A stretch of DNA of 64,000 bases from the NCBI GenBank assembly GCA_025769875.1, contig JAGFNK010000170.1:36082-100081 (forward strand), written 5' to 3'. The position numbers were made by a program, and so were the translations under genes. The DNA is from Russula earlei (lineage: Eukaryota; Basidiomycota; Agaricomycetes; Russulales; Russulaceae). Below are positions 10,363 through 23,257 of this stretch, piece by piece; position 1 is the first letter of the stretch, and each line of letters begins with the position of its first letter. The notes below the pieces were generated by a model that did not search any database, was not told the origin of the DNA, and was given only the letters and a program-made list of their open reading frames with translations.

Positions 10363-13300
10363 ATGATTTTATCGACCACTAAAGCCTCTCAGCTTGCTCG
10401 ACTGCATACCTTCTTGTCCTTCACCGCCTTTATTGGCGCCCTCGTCATAGCCTCTTCTCTCCACTATACCAAGGTCGTACAGAATGCCGTCGCTGGCTGG
10501 CCTGAAGAGTGGTTTCCAAGCGTGTCTGCCACGTGAGTATCCGCCTGATGCCCACCCGACGCGTTTTATGGTCCCCAAGTCCTGTAATCCACTTTCCATA
10601 CACCTGAACTTCAGTTTTTTACGGAAGTACCCTGAACTTAAACCCCTCTCCGCAGCATTGGTGACTGGTACCCAGAACGGAATATCTTCCAGATCCTCAT
10701 AGCTTTGAATTCCGGCAAGTTTGGTCGCGTCATCTTCTTCTCCATGAGTTGAATGGTATCGTATCTCCCAGGTCCTCGTTTTGCACTTATTGGCTATGGA
10801 TACCTGCTCAACCGCTCTAAATTTCCGTCCTCTGCCCTTCCCGGCCTTATGCTCGTGACGGGCATACTGCGCTCACTTTCTTGCGGAGGTTGGGTCTACA
10901 TAACATCTAGCGACGACCACGATGCCCACGACATCCTCATGATTCTGTATATTGTACTCAACTTGCCATGGATGTTCGGCAATATTCAACTCTCGCGGGG
11001 GAACGTACGTCGTCGGAGGTGCGCTCTAGCTGGTGATGAGCTATTCTCATAAGGCTGATGTCATTCTCACATCAGAATCAGAATCGCCTTGCTGTAAGTC
11101 ATGACCCTCCTTTCCGAGGCGATACCGAATCCTGTGGGCTTTTAGATTTTGGGTCACCCTCCTCCCTATGATCTACTTTTTTATACAACACAAGGTCCAT
11201 CACGTTCCTGGAGGTATGCCTTTAACTTGACGCTGGCGCGCAGAATCTGAATCATGTATGGGTATTGATCAGCGTATACTTACTATGCGTTCTGTGAATG
11301 GTCCCTCATCTTTTTCGACATCTTGTACGATTCTGTGACGATCCTAGATTTCGAGAACAATGAATTAGAGGTGAGCATCAATTATTTTCTCGCATCGCAG
11401 GGTTCCCATTCGTCCATATTCAGGTGTCCTTCAACATCTACGTAAACTATAAAAACAGACCAAGTTCAGAGAGTAGTGAAATGTACAATCTACTCTACCG
11501 TCTCCCGTGAAGTGAATGCTTATTTTTGCTTTTAATGCCTCATCTATGGTTGCTCTCACTTCAGAGACAATGGCTCGACAGGCGAAACGAGCGACAAGAA
11601 CGTTTCGACACTCTCTGCTGGAGAGAAGTCTTCTCTGGTACAGGAACATGCAGAAGCCCATCCTGAAACACACCTGCCCCTCATCAGCGAACTTCTCGTC
11701 ACTTGTCGTCCGTCATTGAGTTTCCTGTCCGACCTGTACTTCGGTGCGCATTTGTCTCATCACACTGCTGTAACCAAGCCTCATTGTATCGTATCCTCCT
11801 GCCAGCCTACCAATCTTGGACTTTACTCACCGGACTCCCCATCACCCTCTTCTACTTCTCTATCTGGGAGCTCGCTCTGGCAGGACCTGAATTTTCCTCC
11901 CTCGCTGCCCTCTCCCCACTCCTCCTTGGCTTCACCCCCGTCCTGTCATTCGCTACTTCCCGTGGCGGCCGTACCGCCTTGGCTGGGGCTGCTGGAGCCA
12001 TCGGAATAGGCCTCTGGTGGGCAGAGAGTGTATGGGTTCGTCTTGGCGCCGTGATATTCGGCGTCTTCTGCTCTGGAATTCGTTGGGCCGCGGAGTGGAG
12101 ATCAGACACACAACCCGGATACCATTATGTGGGTATGTAATCCCATGCTCTCCTTGACAGCACAGAAACGCTTTGTACTGATGCACAAGTCTGGCGATGA
12201 AAACTAGTTTTTTTGATAGGTTTCCTTCTTTCCTCGCTGTCAAAGCACTTGAATTACGGGAACAATCCAGGTGCGCACTGGCTTCTGTGGGTTTGGGAAG
12301 CGGTCATCTCACTGAACCCTCAATTTGACATTGTTCAGCATGGCCGATCCTAGACTCTGCTACAGGTGGCCAACACGTGATCGTCCTTATTCTTGGCTTC
12401 TTTGCTCTCATCGAATTTGGGACGCGCCCGGATTATCCTTTCCCCGCCTCCTTGGATGAAGTCCAACAGTCTTCACCCAAAGTTGGCAATCGCCAGGCTC
12501 CAGCTTTTCGGGAGCAGTGGTTGCTGCCATCTCTTGCACTTGGCTCCTTGATCTACTCGCTTCATGAGCGCCTCTCCGATCCCAGCTCCCTCATTGCCTG
12601 GTCCTGGTCGGGATTCCCTACAAGCGGCCCCCACCCGCACGTTCACGCGCCACTCACACTGCTCGCGCAAGTGCTCGCTGCTTTCCTCGTCCTTGCCCTC
12701 TCACCCTTTGACTCGCCGCCGTTATCCAAGGCTCCCTCACGTGTCCCTCGTGTCGCCGCCGTATTCCCAAACATCTCCGCTCACCCACTCGTCTTTGCGA
12801 TCGGCGTGCTTTCAACCTACTTGATGCACACACGCACGGGATGGGTCGGCTACGCTGGTGGACTATTGAACGCCGCGTTTCTGACCTTCATCACCCCCGC
12901 GATATTGCAGAACGCAGGCGCTGCTGCGCGGACTTGCGGTGCTGGGCGCGTCTTCGGACGGCATGGGCTGTCTGGATCAGTATTTTTGTTTGTGGGAACG
13001 TTCACCGTTGCATATGCGTTCGTCCCAGGTGCATGGAGCTTCCGTGAGCGCACTGACTTGTAAGTTGACCCCCCCTCAACTATATCCGCTGTTCGCAATA
13101 GCTGGATGTGCTCTAATTCGATTATAGGGTGTTGACCGCACAACTTGCCCTAATTGCGCCTTTCTTCAACTGGCACCCGTCGTCTCTCTCCTCCGCTGCG
13201 CCGCTACCACCTATTCCACGAGTGGCCCGTCGTTATATTCGCACTACGCTTGCTCTTATCGCTGTCGCGACGCTCATAGGTCCGCTCAGAAAGTCCGCTC

Positions 13301-14754
13301 CTCCGGCGCCAACTCCAGCCCCTGCACATGAGCGCGCTAGGATCTTGAACGCTGGGATATGGGCTGTCCACTTCGGCATCGACAATGCAGGCCGCGATAG
13401 TCAGCATGCCATGCGAGACTTATTCCGCGATCTGGACCTTGACGTGGTCGGTCTGCTCGAGACGGATCTGCACGTGAGTAGACATCTGTTTGAGACCTGC
13501 TTGTTTTACCAACTCCCGACATGTAGCGACCGGTATTCGGAAGGCAGGGATCTGTGCGTGAGAGCAGTTCTCTCAAACAGCGCCAATGACTAAACTTCCT
13601 CATTCAGGGCACGGCTAGCAGTTGAAGACCTAGGCTATGTACGCATCAATGGAATCCCCCTCCTTCTATTGCTAATTGGTAGTACAGTACATGGACATTG
13701 GGCCAGGGCCAAACAAGCACACCTGGGGCTGTGTGCTCTTGTCGAAGGTCCGCTCAGTTCCCTCAGATGAATCATTTTCTCATTAATAATCGTTTTGCCT
13801 AGTTCCCTATTCTTAGCTCCCGGCACCACCTCTTGCCCTCACCAGATGGAGAGCTTGCGCCTGCTATCGAGGCTGTGATTGACGCGTATGGTGTAAACGT
13901 GACCGTGATCGTCGCACACAACGGACAGGGTACGCATTTACGCATGTGAATCGTTATCATTGCCTGACATTCTGGAATGAAGAGGAGACACCGCTGGATC
14001 GAGAACTACAGGCCACCGAGCTCGCGCGAATCATGTCCGCGTCGTACCCAGACCCACTCATCTTTCCTCGGATACGTGGTCACTGTACCTCACGCCGAAC
14101 GTCGTGAGTGCTTACTCTTAGCGACGACGGCCAGTCCTCATATTAACCTGTTACCCACCATGACTGTTTTAAGCGGCTCCCTACCAAATCATGGTGACAG
14201 ATGGCCGAGTGCACGACATTAATAAGGACGACATGGACCGCTGGTGCGAGTACATCTTCTATCGTGGGGTCCATAGGACGGCCTACGCGCGCGTCTCTCG
14301 CGGTTCGGTCACGGACACCGAACTGCAAGTGGGCCAGTTTGCCATCCCGGCCTACGGGACGACCACAGGTGAAGGGGCTGTGCCTGAAGCTGATCTTTAC
14401 CTCCGTGCGCAAAGGGAAGATCTCCCGAAAGAACATGTACGTTCCTTTTTTTTTTCTCGTTCATTTCTCCTTCCACTTGTGGCCTTGCATCAAAACCGCT
14501 CGCTCACACTCTTTTCCTTGCCGTGTTCCACATCCTTTCAAGTGGTTCCCTGATGCGTTCTTCGGAAACGCGGAATCTGGTGGGGTTCGTGGTCACTATT
14601 ACCACGTATTTGACGCGGTATGTCCCTGATATGCTGTAAATTTCCGAGCCTGTGAGGGCAGTAGAACTGACGATGGAGGGTTGGCCCCACCTTGCTCCGA
14701 CAGCCACTGTATTACAAACTGCCTCTGGCATCAGCATCAGCATCTGCCCAATGA
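10363..14754 (+). CDS. CWH43: Cwh43, GPI-anchor lipid remodelling protein
   Basis: Twenty exons: 10363..10532, 10656..10714, 10772..11018, 11076..11093, 11146..11213, 11273..11370, 11424..11506, 11565..11743, 11806..12132, 12220..12270, 12339..13059, 13128..13473, 13527..13553, 13608..13638, 13688..13747, 13803..13929, 13983..14103, 14174..14436, 14543..14617 and 14704..14754. Cwh43 replaces the lipid of GPI anchors with ceramide in the ER/Golgi membrane. The N-terminal PGAP2-like membrane domain includes [14 protein letters not shown]; a long multi-TM middle follows; the C-terminal endonuclease/phosphatase-like domain has [27 protein letters not shown] and [10 protein letters not shown]. Intron 2 has a GCAAGT donor. 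Two single-base surpluses, near 13540 and 14072, break the frame within conserved blocks; allowing for both the total is exactly 1040 codons. Either the assembly has errors or this allele is damaged. Confidence 0.9.
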
Positions 14755-15171
14755 TCTCGTAAGAAGTTGGCTAAGGGGCTTCCTGGCTGCCCGGTGGTGT
14801 CGGCATAGTGGCACTTGTCCCTCATCTGTTTATCCACGGTAGCGTAGGTCTCTCACGCGAGCCCCGCTGTCCCGCGGGTCCAAGAGGGCCTATCCCGTTA
14901 ATAACCCCAATGGTAGTTTGATTGTTGGCCTGACCATGTCCAAGATTGTGTGATTTCCCTTATCCGCCCGCCGACTTGTCATCGCTGGCGTCGCTTCGTG
15001 GCCTTCTTTTGATGTGTGAAGAAGTATGTGCTGCTACGCGATTCGGCCCCTCCACCCAGCGCGAGCTTGACCTGCCCCAATCAGCATCCCCTTTTACGGG
15101 GATACGCACAAAAGGGTGGAATAACGCCACAGTTCTGACCCTAATAGAGCATGGAACAACATGCTGGCTCG
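14755..15171. other. Convergent intergenic region
   Basis: About 0.4 kb between the 3' ends of CWH43 and the AP-3 beta gene. No gene, repeat or RNA is recognisable. A GC-rich stretch near 14860-14885 has a short inverted repeat but no tRNA B-box. Confidence 0.4.
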
Positions 15172-18016
15172 TTATCGAACAGAAGCCACCCTGCTACTGC
15201 CCGCTTCCACGTCGCTGTCCTCCTCGTTCTCTCCTTCCGGGGCCTGGGGCGCGCCGGTCCCATCGTCATCTTCCACCTGCGACTGACGATCGCTTTCTTC
15301 TTCCGACTCTTCCTCGCCCCCATCCTCGTCGCCGTCTCCTTCCGACTCTTCCTCTCCCGACTCTTCTTCGCCGTCGCTCGCGTAGAACTTATCCAGATCG
15401 GTCCAATTGCCTCTGTTGGGCACGCTCCCAGCAGGCGACGGCCCGCCAGAACCAGCGGGGGTGAGCACGACGATCGGAGTCGATTGACCGCCGGCGGCGA
15501 CCGCAGAGCGCGAGGGGGCGGCCACGTGCCCGATGGCCGTCACTGCCGGCGCGGGGTGGGCCTCGTCAGGCGAGATCCGGAGGCTCGCCTCGACGCCGTG
15601 CTCCAGCCAGTCCGGAAGCACGCGCGCGTGGGGTACGTCCCGCCCGAGGACGAGCCCAAGCGTACCGAGACGCTCACGCACCGGGTCGTCACGAGCCACA
15701 TCGCCTGACGACGCGTTCTCCTTCCCCTCGAAGAGCACGACGCGTACCTGTGCGCGCCGGAGCACGACGCCGCCGACGTCCTTGGCGTCCGCGGCCCCCA
15801 CGCTCGGCACCACGCCGGCGAGCAGCTGCTGGAGCATGCGACCGCGGTCGCGCACGTCGTAGTTGCGGTCGTAGCGTGCGAGCGCGAATACGTACTTTGC
15901 CAGTTGCGTCAACGTTCCGTGAGCCGGAGATAGCACAAGCAGTTTCGCGGCAAGGGTGACAGCCTGGAGTTTCACGGGCACAGTCTGGACAACGGGAAAA
16001 AAAAGGGGGGGAGCAGCGTTAGCGAGCTCAGTTGATCGGTGGGAGGAAGTGGCCACGTGCTTCATCGCGGAAAGACTTTGCAATCTTGCGCAAGACGTCT
16101 GATGCCCAGGGCACCACGCCCTCTACCACTGCGTTGGGCGAGTCGTCCGCGGCGTACTGGCCCACGAGCCAAACAATGCAAGCTCGTGCCTGGGCATGTC
16201 GGATCTCGTCGATGCGATAGGAGAGACGTTCGACGATCATCAGTGGTGCCGAGGCATGAGTTGAGCTCTGCATCTGAGTCTGAACAAGAGATTTTAGCTC
16301 GACAACAGCGCTCGCAACGACGCAGTCTAAGGAAGCGTTCGATTTAGTTAGACGACTATCAAAGTAGGGGGGCATGGGAAAGGAAGGGGAGATCTACCAT
16401 GTGGACTCTTGATGCATGCCATCAACGCGTTGAGACATTGCGTTGTAGCCTCTGGGAGGGTGCGGGAAATATGCCCGATCCCCTGGATCGCTCCCGCTAC
16501 CAAAGCTTCATTCACATCATCGGTATAATCCTGGGAAATAAACAAGGTTGGAAGAGATTCGGCCGACTATGTTTATTGGACAATGAAATGAGACGAACGA
16601 TAAACTCGCGCAACAGGGCTTGGCAGTTGTCAACGGTGATCAAATTCCGCAAAAGGCGCGTCTTTGCACCCTTCAACTGTGGGCTATCATCTGCGCGAAC
16701 AATAAAACGGGTATAGTGTGGGGAGAATAAGTGCTACGGATCACTCAATTTTCAGATAGGCTCAAGACGATCGATGTGACTTACCGAAGCGGTATGCGAA
16801 ATCGAGAGAATATAGGCTAACACGACACGCTCCACTTCCGGAGATACCGTCAGAAGTCGGAGCAGCGGATGGACTATTTTGTGATGCTGTGATGGCGGAG
16901 CCAAGTAATAGAATGCACGAGTCACGGACATCACGACCTGAGAGAAGAGATCATCAACATCCGTTTCGTAAAAAAAAACTACGGATCTCATCCACTTACA
17001 GCCGGGTTACGCGACTGGAATAACGGGTCCGCGGACACTAGCAAAAGGTCGAGGTCGGCATCGACATCTTTTTGTTCTATCCCGGTGCTATCGGAAGCAC
17101 TCGGACGAGGCAGCATCGTCCTAGCGTAGCGGATCAGAAGTTCGAGAAGGTTCACTTGACCCCACTCGTCTACGTCAACAAGAACGCGGCAAAGCCGACG
17201 ATAGTGAGGGTGCAGGAGGTCCAATCGCGTAGGGCAGACTGCTTCGAAAGCAGTGGCGACGCTGCCTAGTGACAAGGGGGAACGGTCACGCAGTAAAGTC
17301 GATACTACGCCGATCAGAGACGGGAGCTGAGACTCGTCTAGACTGTCGCCACCCCCCCCTCATAAGCCTCTCTTCTGGAATGATATTCCGCCGTGGCAGG
17401 AGACACACCTGTAGCACTTTGGGATGGACAGAGCGGCCGCCTTACGTACGTAAGGACTTGTATCAGCGGCGCATTTCTTGATCGCCAGCACGATCAAGCT
17501 GGAAATGGACTGCACAGGGATGCCAGATAGGACGCGCAGCGCCATCGCGCGTATCAGCGGTGAACTGTCTGCAAGATCGCGTTGGAAGGTATTGATGGAG
17601 AGCAAGGCTAGGTCCGGCTCTGCTTCTGCATAGCGCAGCAGATATATGTATACGAGCTTGCGGACCTCCAGGCTCTGAGCTGCGACGTTCTTGACCACTG
17701 GCGCAAAGTATTCTGATACATTGCGGCCTTTCGAGATCATCTAGCATTCTCTCTGATAAGGTGACATGAGAAGAATGTGCGAGCAGAGAGAAATACTAAC
17801 AGCAATGAGCCGTTTCATCGCTTCCAACTTTTCGCGCTCATTCCCAGAGTCTAGCTGTGCTTTGATGTTTTTTGTCTTGTCCTCGCCGGCGTCGTAGTAG
17901 CCCGCGCCGCTACTGCTCAAGGAGAAGTCCTTCGTGTGTTCCGCCAGTGTCTCTTGTATTCGCATACCCAGGCGGGTGGCATTTTCGGTCCATGAGTTGA
18001 AATTGAGACCCGACAT
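15172..18016 (-). CDS. APL6: AP-3 adaptor complex subunit beta
   Basis: Eight exons: 18016..17801, 17740..17409, 17342..17000, 16937..16785, 16733..16599, 16530..16398, 16326..16061 and 15984..15172, giving 796 aa. AP-3 sorts cargo from Golgi/endosomes to the vacuole. The N-terminal trunk has the adaptin HEAT repeats ([32 protein letters not shown]) and [17 protein letters not shown] sequence in exon 5. A trunk-end segment ([20 protein letters not shown]) precedes a C-terminal hinge very rich in Glu, Ser and Asp, typical of AP-3 beta. The conserved ear is short or missing, so it ends soon after the acidic tail. The last intron works only as GC-AG (donor GCACGT at 16060); with a GT donor one base later-shifted the frame is lost. 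Confidence 0.88.
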
Positions 18017-18293
18017 GGATCAGGTCGCATGTGTGGCTTTGAGAAACCGGTGGGTTGTGAACTGTTGGAGTGGAGGTGCCGAACGTTGCACGTCGCACGG
18101 CTGGCGTTGCAATCGCAGGGCGATGAATTGTCTGAGAGTCCGGGCCGACGTCGTCCGAGCGAACAACACAAGATACTCTACTCTACGCTATTCGAGTGTA
18201 ATTATTCAATCAGCAGCCTGAGGTGACCGATGAGATGTTCATTTTTTATCTAGAGAAGAGTTCTTTACAGACCCTATGAGAGGGCACAGTAGC

Positions 18294-18823
18294 TCAAGGC
18301 TCCAGAGATGCGGGGAACGTGCCGCCTTCCCTCTGCTCGTCCCACTTGGTGATCTGCGAACCCTGAGCGTGAGTTTAGGGACGAAGCGTGCAACATACCC
18401 ATTCATCTGAACACGTTCGAATCAACACACATGGGTTGAAAAGAAAAGCTCAAGAGAAGACTCACTGGGGCAAAGAGAGTGGTATGCACGCTTGAACTGC
18501 TTGCATGGCGCGAAATCTTCGCCTCTCGCTGCAATGCACTTGAAGTAGTCCGTGTAGTTTTGGAAGCTTGCGTCGTTGGATCAGGTGGGAGAAAAAGTTC
18601 TCCAAAACAGGGCCAGTCTTACCAGTGCCTTGTCTGATTAGTATAAGGGAAGCGGGCTACGAAGCAGAATGATGAGCGACCCTGCAAACAACAGACGTGT
18701 CAGGCCACGCACCATCGAACCCAGCGGTCTGTAAGATATATTTGCTACACATTTCTGTGCATCAAACCTCTTTGCAAATATATGGCGGGGGGCGCACCTC
18801 TGAACGACGTCTGCTTCGGACAT
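18294..18823 (-). CDS. COX12: Cytochrome c oxidase subunit 6B (Cox12)
   Basis: Six tiny exons: 18823..18798, 18744..18713, 18656..18623, 18566..18466, 18416..18409 and 18353..18294, total 87 codons, 86 aa, the normal size for this family. The product sits on the intermembrane-space side of complex IV. It shows FDARFPYTNQTRHC, then a CHCH fold with cysteines in C-x9-C (C-FQNYTDYFK-C) and C-x10-C spacing (C-KQFKRAYHSL-C), and ends EGGTFPASLEP. Exon 5 is only 8 nt long. Exon 2 was placed with its acceptor after TGTGTAG because only that keeps LQTAGFDARF in frame. The gene is divergent from PRP18 with 107 bp between start codons. Confidence 0.9.
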
Positions 18824-18930
18824 TGTGATGCTGTATTGAAGAATGACAAAACGACGGAGTAAAAACGGTGATGAGAACAACCATTGCTTATATAATCACG
18901 CATCCTCCTCATCCCCAACTTCGACCATTA
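18824..18930. promoter_or_regulatory. Bidirectional promoter COX12/PRP18
   Basis: Only 107 bp separate the divergent start codons. A TATATAA box at 18889-18895 is oriented for PRP18, about 36 bp before its ATG. No matching element is clear for COX12. Confidence 0.5.
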
Positions 18931-20276
18931 ATGGATGCTCTCAAGGCAGAAATCGCCTTGAAACGCAAAGCTCTCGACAATGGGCCACAACGATCCAAAA
19001 AATACATGCGGAGAGGTGACGTGGAGCGCATGAAGGAAGACGAAGAGCGGAAAGCGCGCGAGGAGGCCGCCAACAAGGCAGAAGTCGAAGAGGCGCAGAA
19101 CGCGGCGGTGCCCAAGGTGCGTCCCACCGCCGCCTCTTCTCCGAAAGGCGCATTCGAGATGTTCAGACGTCGCTGGAGCTCAGGACACCGTCGCGAGCCG
19201 CTCCGCCTCTGCGACTTCTCCGTCACCCGGTTGCGCGCGTTCGACCGCCTCTCCGGATCCCGAGGGGGGCCTCGCAGGCACGCCGCCTCCGCCGAACGCC
19301 GCAGCGGCCGGGGTGGCCTTCAAAATCTCCAACGAGGAGACGATCCGCCGTCTGCGCGCCAAGGGCCAGCCGATCCGGCTGTTCGGCGAATCGGACAAGG
19401 ACCGCCGCCTTCGCCTGCGCGCGCTGGAGCTCATCGAGGAGAAGGGCCACGAGCGCGTGGGCGGGCAGAACGACTTTCGAAAGGCCCTGGAGGACGTCGA
19501 GAGCGCGGAGCGCCTGATGCGAGACCGCAACGCGAACGCGACGACGGCCGACGCGGGCAAGGGGAAGAAGAAGAGCGACTCTGCGTCGGGCGAGGGCGAG
19601 ATCGCGGTGCTCGATCTTTCGCTCGTCAAGACGGACCCGGACAAGCTGTACCCGGTCATCTATTACGCTCTCAAGCGGGCGCTCAAGGAATGGGGCGAGA
19701 GCATGGCAGAGCGTCCCGGTGAGGGTCCACTCGGCAACCATCAATCCTCCTCGTCCTTCTCTCGCTGACACGGAGTCCCAGAGCACGTTAAAAGGACGAC
19801 TCAAGGAAAGCTTGCGGCCGCGACGCAAGTGCAGTCTGCGCAATACCTCAAGCCCCTTTTCAAGCTACTGCGATCACGGGTGTGTCTGCCCGCTTTCAGG
19901 AAAGTTTGCTTTTTTTTCTTGTCGTGCTAACGACCGGGTTAACCCTCTAGTCCCTGCCGGACGACATGCTACCACGTATGGCAGAAATTGTACACTACAT
20001 GCAAAAGCGTCAGTACCAGCGAGCCAACGACGCTTATCTTCGGCTCTCGATTGGCAATGCCCCTTGGCCCATCGGGGTTACCATGGTTGGGTATGTGGAA
20101 CGTCCTGGCGCGGGTGCACACTTCCTCTGACGCTGATCGCCGTGTTTCTCTTGCTTCCCGTTGTTTCATACAGTATCCATGAGCGATCTGCGCGCGAAAA
20201 GATATCTTCAGACCAGGTGGCCCATGTACTGAATGACGAAGTCAGTCGAAAGTACATCCAGAGTTTGAAGCGGTGA
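18931..20276 (+). CDS. PRP18: Pre-mRNA splicing factor Prp18
   Basis: Five exons: 18931..19116, 19184..19718, 19782..19879, 19951..20090 and 20174..20276, 353 aa. Prp18 is a U5 snRNP-associated factor acting in the second step of splicing. The N-terminal part is a charged helix (MDALKAEIALKRKAL). The PRP4-like/SFM motif in exon 2 reads EETIRRLRAKGQPIRLFGES, followed by RRLRLRALELIEE. The C-terminal Prp18 domain includes LYPVIYYALKRALKEW, YLKPLFKLLR, KRQYQRANDAYLRLSIGNAP and WPIGVTMVGIHERSAREKI. The first intron uses the later acceptor GAGCTCAG, since the earlier TTCAG gives the wrong frame. A Ser/Pro/Ala linker (residues 63-105) is species-specific. Confidence 0.92.
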
Positions 20277-20681
20277 TTTTTTTTTCGCACTGGGCGATCA
20301 AACCGTGCACTGATTGCCGCCCGGTCAGTCTCCTGACGTTCTCACAAACGAAGTATCCCCCAGATGACGTGTCGCAACTCATGGGGTGACCTGACCTCAC
20401 ATGGGTCTTTCGTCACCGCGTCACCTGTCTGTCTGCTGCCATCAGGTTCTTTCGCTTCCATCGGTTCGAGGTTCGGGGCGAACGTGGTGTACGTTCGCTC
20501 GATCAGACCATTTGATACGACTGTTTTATGGTATGACATAACCTAACATCTCTAACACGAGCGTCCAGACCATGGGGAGACCCACCCGCCTTTACGTGCA
20601 GATCAAGATCCTTACAGTAAGTGCGGGACGCTGCGCGCTGTTCACGGGTCACCCCTCTATATGTAAAAGATCTATACAGCA

Positions 20682-23031
20682 TCACTCTGGCACCTTTGTC
20701 TTCTTTTCCTTTCCCTTTTTCCTTGTCGTGTCCCCATCACGTGGACGAGCGAGTGCATGACCCTCACGGTTGACATGTTCGAACAGTTTTGTCCTGCTGT
20801 CGAATGCTTCCCCGCAAACGTTACACTGTGATGGAACTTATGAGCCGTTTGCGTCGATTAAACGCGAAATAGCCAAAAGGGGGAGAATCAACCCGAAGAC
20901 AAGGGAACCGGGATCCAAGAGCCGCGCGAATTGAATGTGATAGACTGAGTAAGGGTCAGGAAACTCACTGCACTGCCGCCTTTCACTTCGCTCTCACGCG
21001 CCTTCTTCGCCGCCTCACGGGCTCTGCGCTTCTCCCGCTTTGATAATGACACCCCTTTTGTGCCGGCGCTTTCGTCCCCTGGCACGACATCGTCGTTGTT
21101 CCTGGCGTGGTGGGGCTCTCCTGGGGCTAGCGTCGTCTCACAGTCCAATTCGAGGTCGTCGCCTGCCTCTTGGTCAGGAGAAGAACCCCGCGCGGCACGT
21201 GCGGGTCCTTTCTGGGACGTTTTTCGGATAGAAGGCGTCGTTGATGGTGACGGGGTGGGGGCCTTTTTTCCAGTCCGTTGTTGCCTGCTAGGGCGGGAAG
21301 ATGATTCTTCACCTTCTGAGGCATCGTTCTCATCTTTTGTTGATGATGGTGCAGACGTTGCGCGGTCAGGGGACCCTCCGGAAGGTTCTTCATCAGCCAG
21401 GCCATCAACTGTGGCATCGGCGCCCGCCGTGCCTTGACCGTCACCACCCACCCCGTGATCATTGACGTCCGCATTAGCGAATTTGTCACCTTCTTGAACT
21501 AGGTCCAACTCTAGTTCCTCATCTTGCATCTCGCGTTTCAACTGTTCCACCGCGCGAAGGTGCTTCTTGCTCCTCTCGTGGCTGTTCCATGCCGCCTCAC
21601 TTCTGAAAGTTTTGTTGCAAGCAACGCATTCCCACTCTTCATCTCCGGCACCTTCTGCGCGCGCCCATTCCAGGTCGGCCGCGGCGTCGCTCGGTTCGGT
21701 GACGTTCTGCCAGTCCTGAGCAACAAATGTGGACGTAAGGGTCGTCTTCCTTGGGGTTGCCGTCCCCGACGCAGGCGAGGGTGATGCCTTCCCGTGAGAC
21801 AACGCTTGTTGTGCGAGGTATGCCTTATATCTCTGATCACGTTTACGCACAAACATGACGAGAGTCTGCAAGGAGTTCCGTTTAAATGCGACTGGCGGCA
21901 AATTGGAGTCACGCCTACCCTGACGGTCTCATTGTATTCCTTGCGTGCCGTGTCTCTCGCCTTTTTGTTATCTTTCTCCATGAGCCTGGGCTCGTACCGC
22001 GTGAAAACAACCGCGAGCGCGTAGTAGCGATATGCCTACCTACCTCCGCACCTGGCGGTCGGGTGCTTCTGAGACGTTCCATTGGTCGGACCAGAAAAAT
22101 TCTTTGGCGGTTGAAAAGTTGAGCCAGAAATTGTAGAATAGCCGCGCTGCCTCAGACGGTCGCTCCTTGGACTGGGCGGTCCAGCCCCACGTCGAGTAGC
22201 CGAAGGACGGGAAATCTACATCGGTGTGCTCATCGCTCGCAAGCCTGTCAAACAGATTCCGATATATGGTGAAGAAGCTCTGCGAGAAAAGGGAATCAGT
22301 CAGATGCGATGTGCTCCCTAGACTTGAGTTGCGGACCGCCGCACGTTTTCCTCGTCCGTAAGGGAGGACCATATCGAGGGGTTCAGGAATGCCCGGAGAT
22401 GGGAAACCGTGAGCCCACGATCGTGCGCACGCGACGAGGGAGTGGCGCCCTTCTTGATTTCATTGACGACCGTCTCTGCATCTGGCTCGGGAACGAGAGC
22501 TGATCGATGGGAGTCGTACCAGGCACGCTCCTGATGATGATTGGAGAGATGATGAGATCACTGTAAGATTGAGCATGATCGGCTTATGCTCGCCTGCTCG
22601 TCGCTCAATAGCTATCACCGATGCGTTTGATCAGATGCAGAGATGGGAAAGGGGGGGGATTCGGCCCATCAAAAAATTTGGCACACGGATCGACGCGTAA
22701 GATAATGAGCGGGCACGTACCTCGTACGCTTGCTGCAGCGCCGCGAAGCGTCGGGTGGCGCCTTCTGGATCGTCGTGATTTTTGTCGGGATGGTGGATGA
22801 GGGCGAGACGTCGGAAGGAACGCTGTCACGATGATGACTGTCAGGATGCGACGCGATATATCGTCACTGCGCGCACGATCGCTTCCCGGAGATAAAGGAA
22901 CCCACCCTGATCTCGTCGGCGGTCGCGGTCTCGTCCACCTCGAGGATCGCATAGTAATCCTGGGAGGTGGACCCCGAGTCGGGGCCCTCGGGCTCCTGCT
23001 GCTGTGATGATCTAGACTCACGTGCACCCAT
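20682..23031 (-). CDS. JJJ1: J-protein Jjj1, 60S ribosome biogenesis co-chaperone
   Basis: Eight exons: 23031..22906, 22822..22721, 22611..22594, 22530..22345, 22279..22044, 21985..21919, 21865..20969 and 20825..20682, 591 aa. The J domain ([18 protein letters not shown], then [12 protein letters not shown] with the HPD triad) would stimulate Hsp70 on cytoplasmic pre-60S particles. Next come [16 protein letters not shown] and [14 protein letters not shown], then a charged [20 protein letters not shown] helix and two C2H2 fingers ([23 protein letters not shown] and [23 protein letters not shown]), the Jjj1 architecture. Exon 3 is an 18-nt microexon encoding LLSDEQ whose donor is GCGAGC. The middle of exon 7 is a low-complexity acidic linker. 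Divergent from TIM13. Confidence 0.92.
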
Positions 23032-23257
23032 TGATGGCTGAGACCCAGTCGGACACCTCAGCCACGCGGGTATAGCACACGGGGGTAGAGGAGAGGGGTG
23101 CGTGCGACGACAAGACCCCCTTGGGGGTGGGTCGGGGATGCTGACTGACTCTGCAAACAAACTTCGGCCCGGGTAGGCGATAATATCACGTGCTGTCATC
23201 CAGCATCATTTCGACGAAAGCACGAACGGCTCTCTCCCTCTTTTTTTTAGGCTCGCC

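Noticed and set aside
14840..14900. GC-rich inverted sequence that looked like a tRNA
   Set aside because: No A-box/B-box pair and no cloverleaf could be drawn.
15985..16060. Apparent frameshift in AP-3 beta at its last intron
   Set aside because: A GCACGT donor three bases upstream restores frame exactly, so no error is needed.
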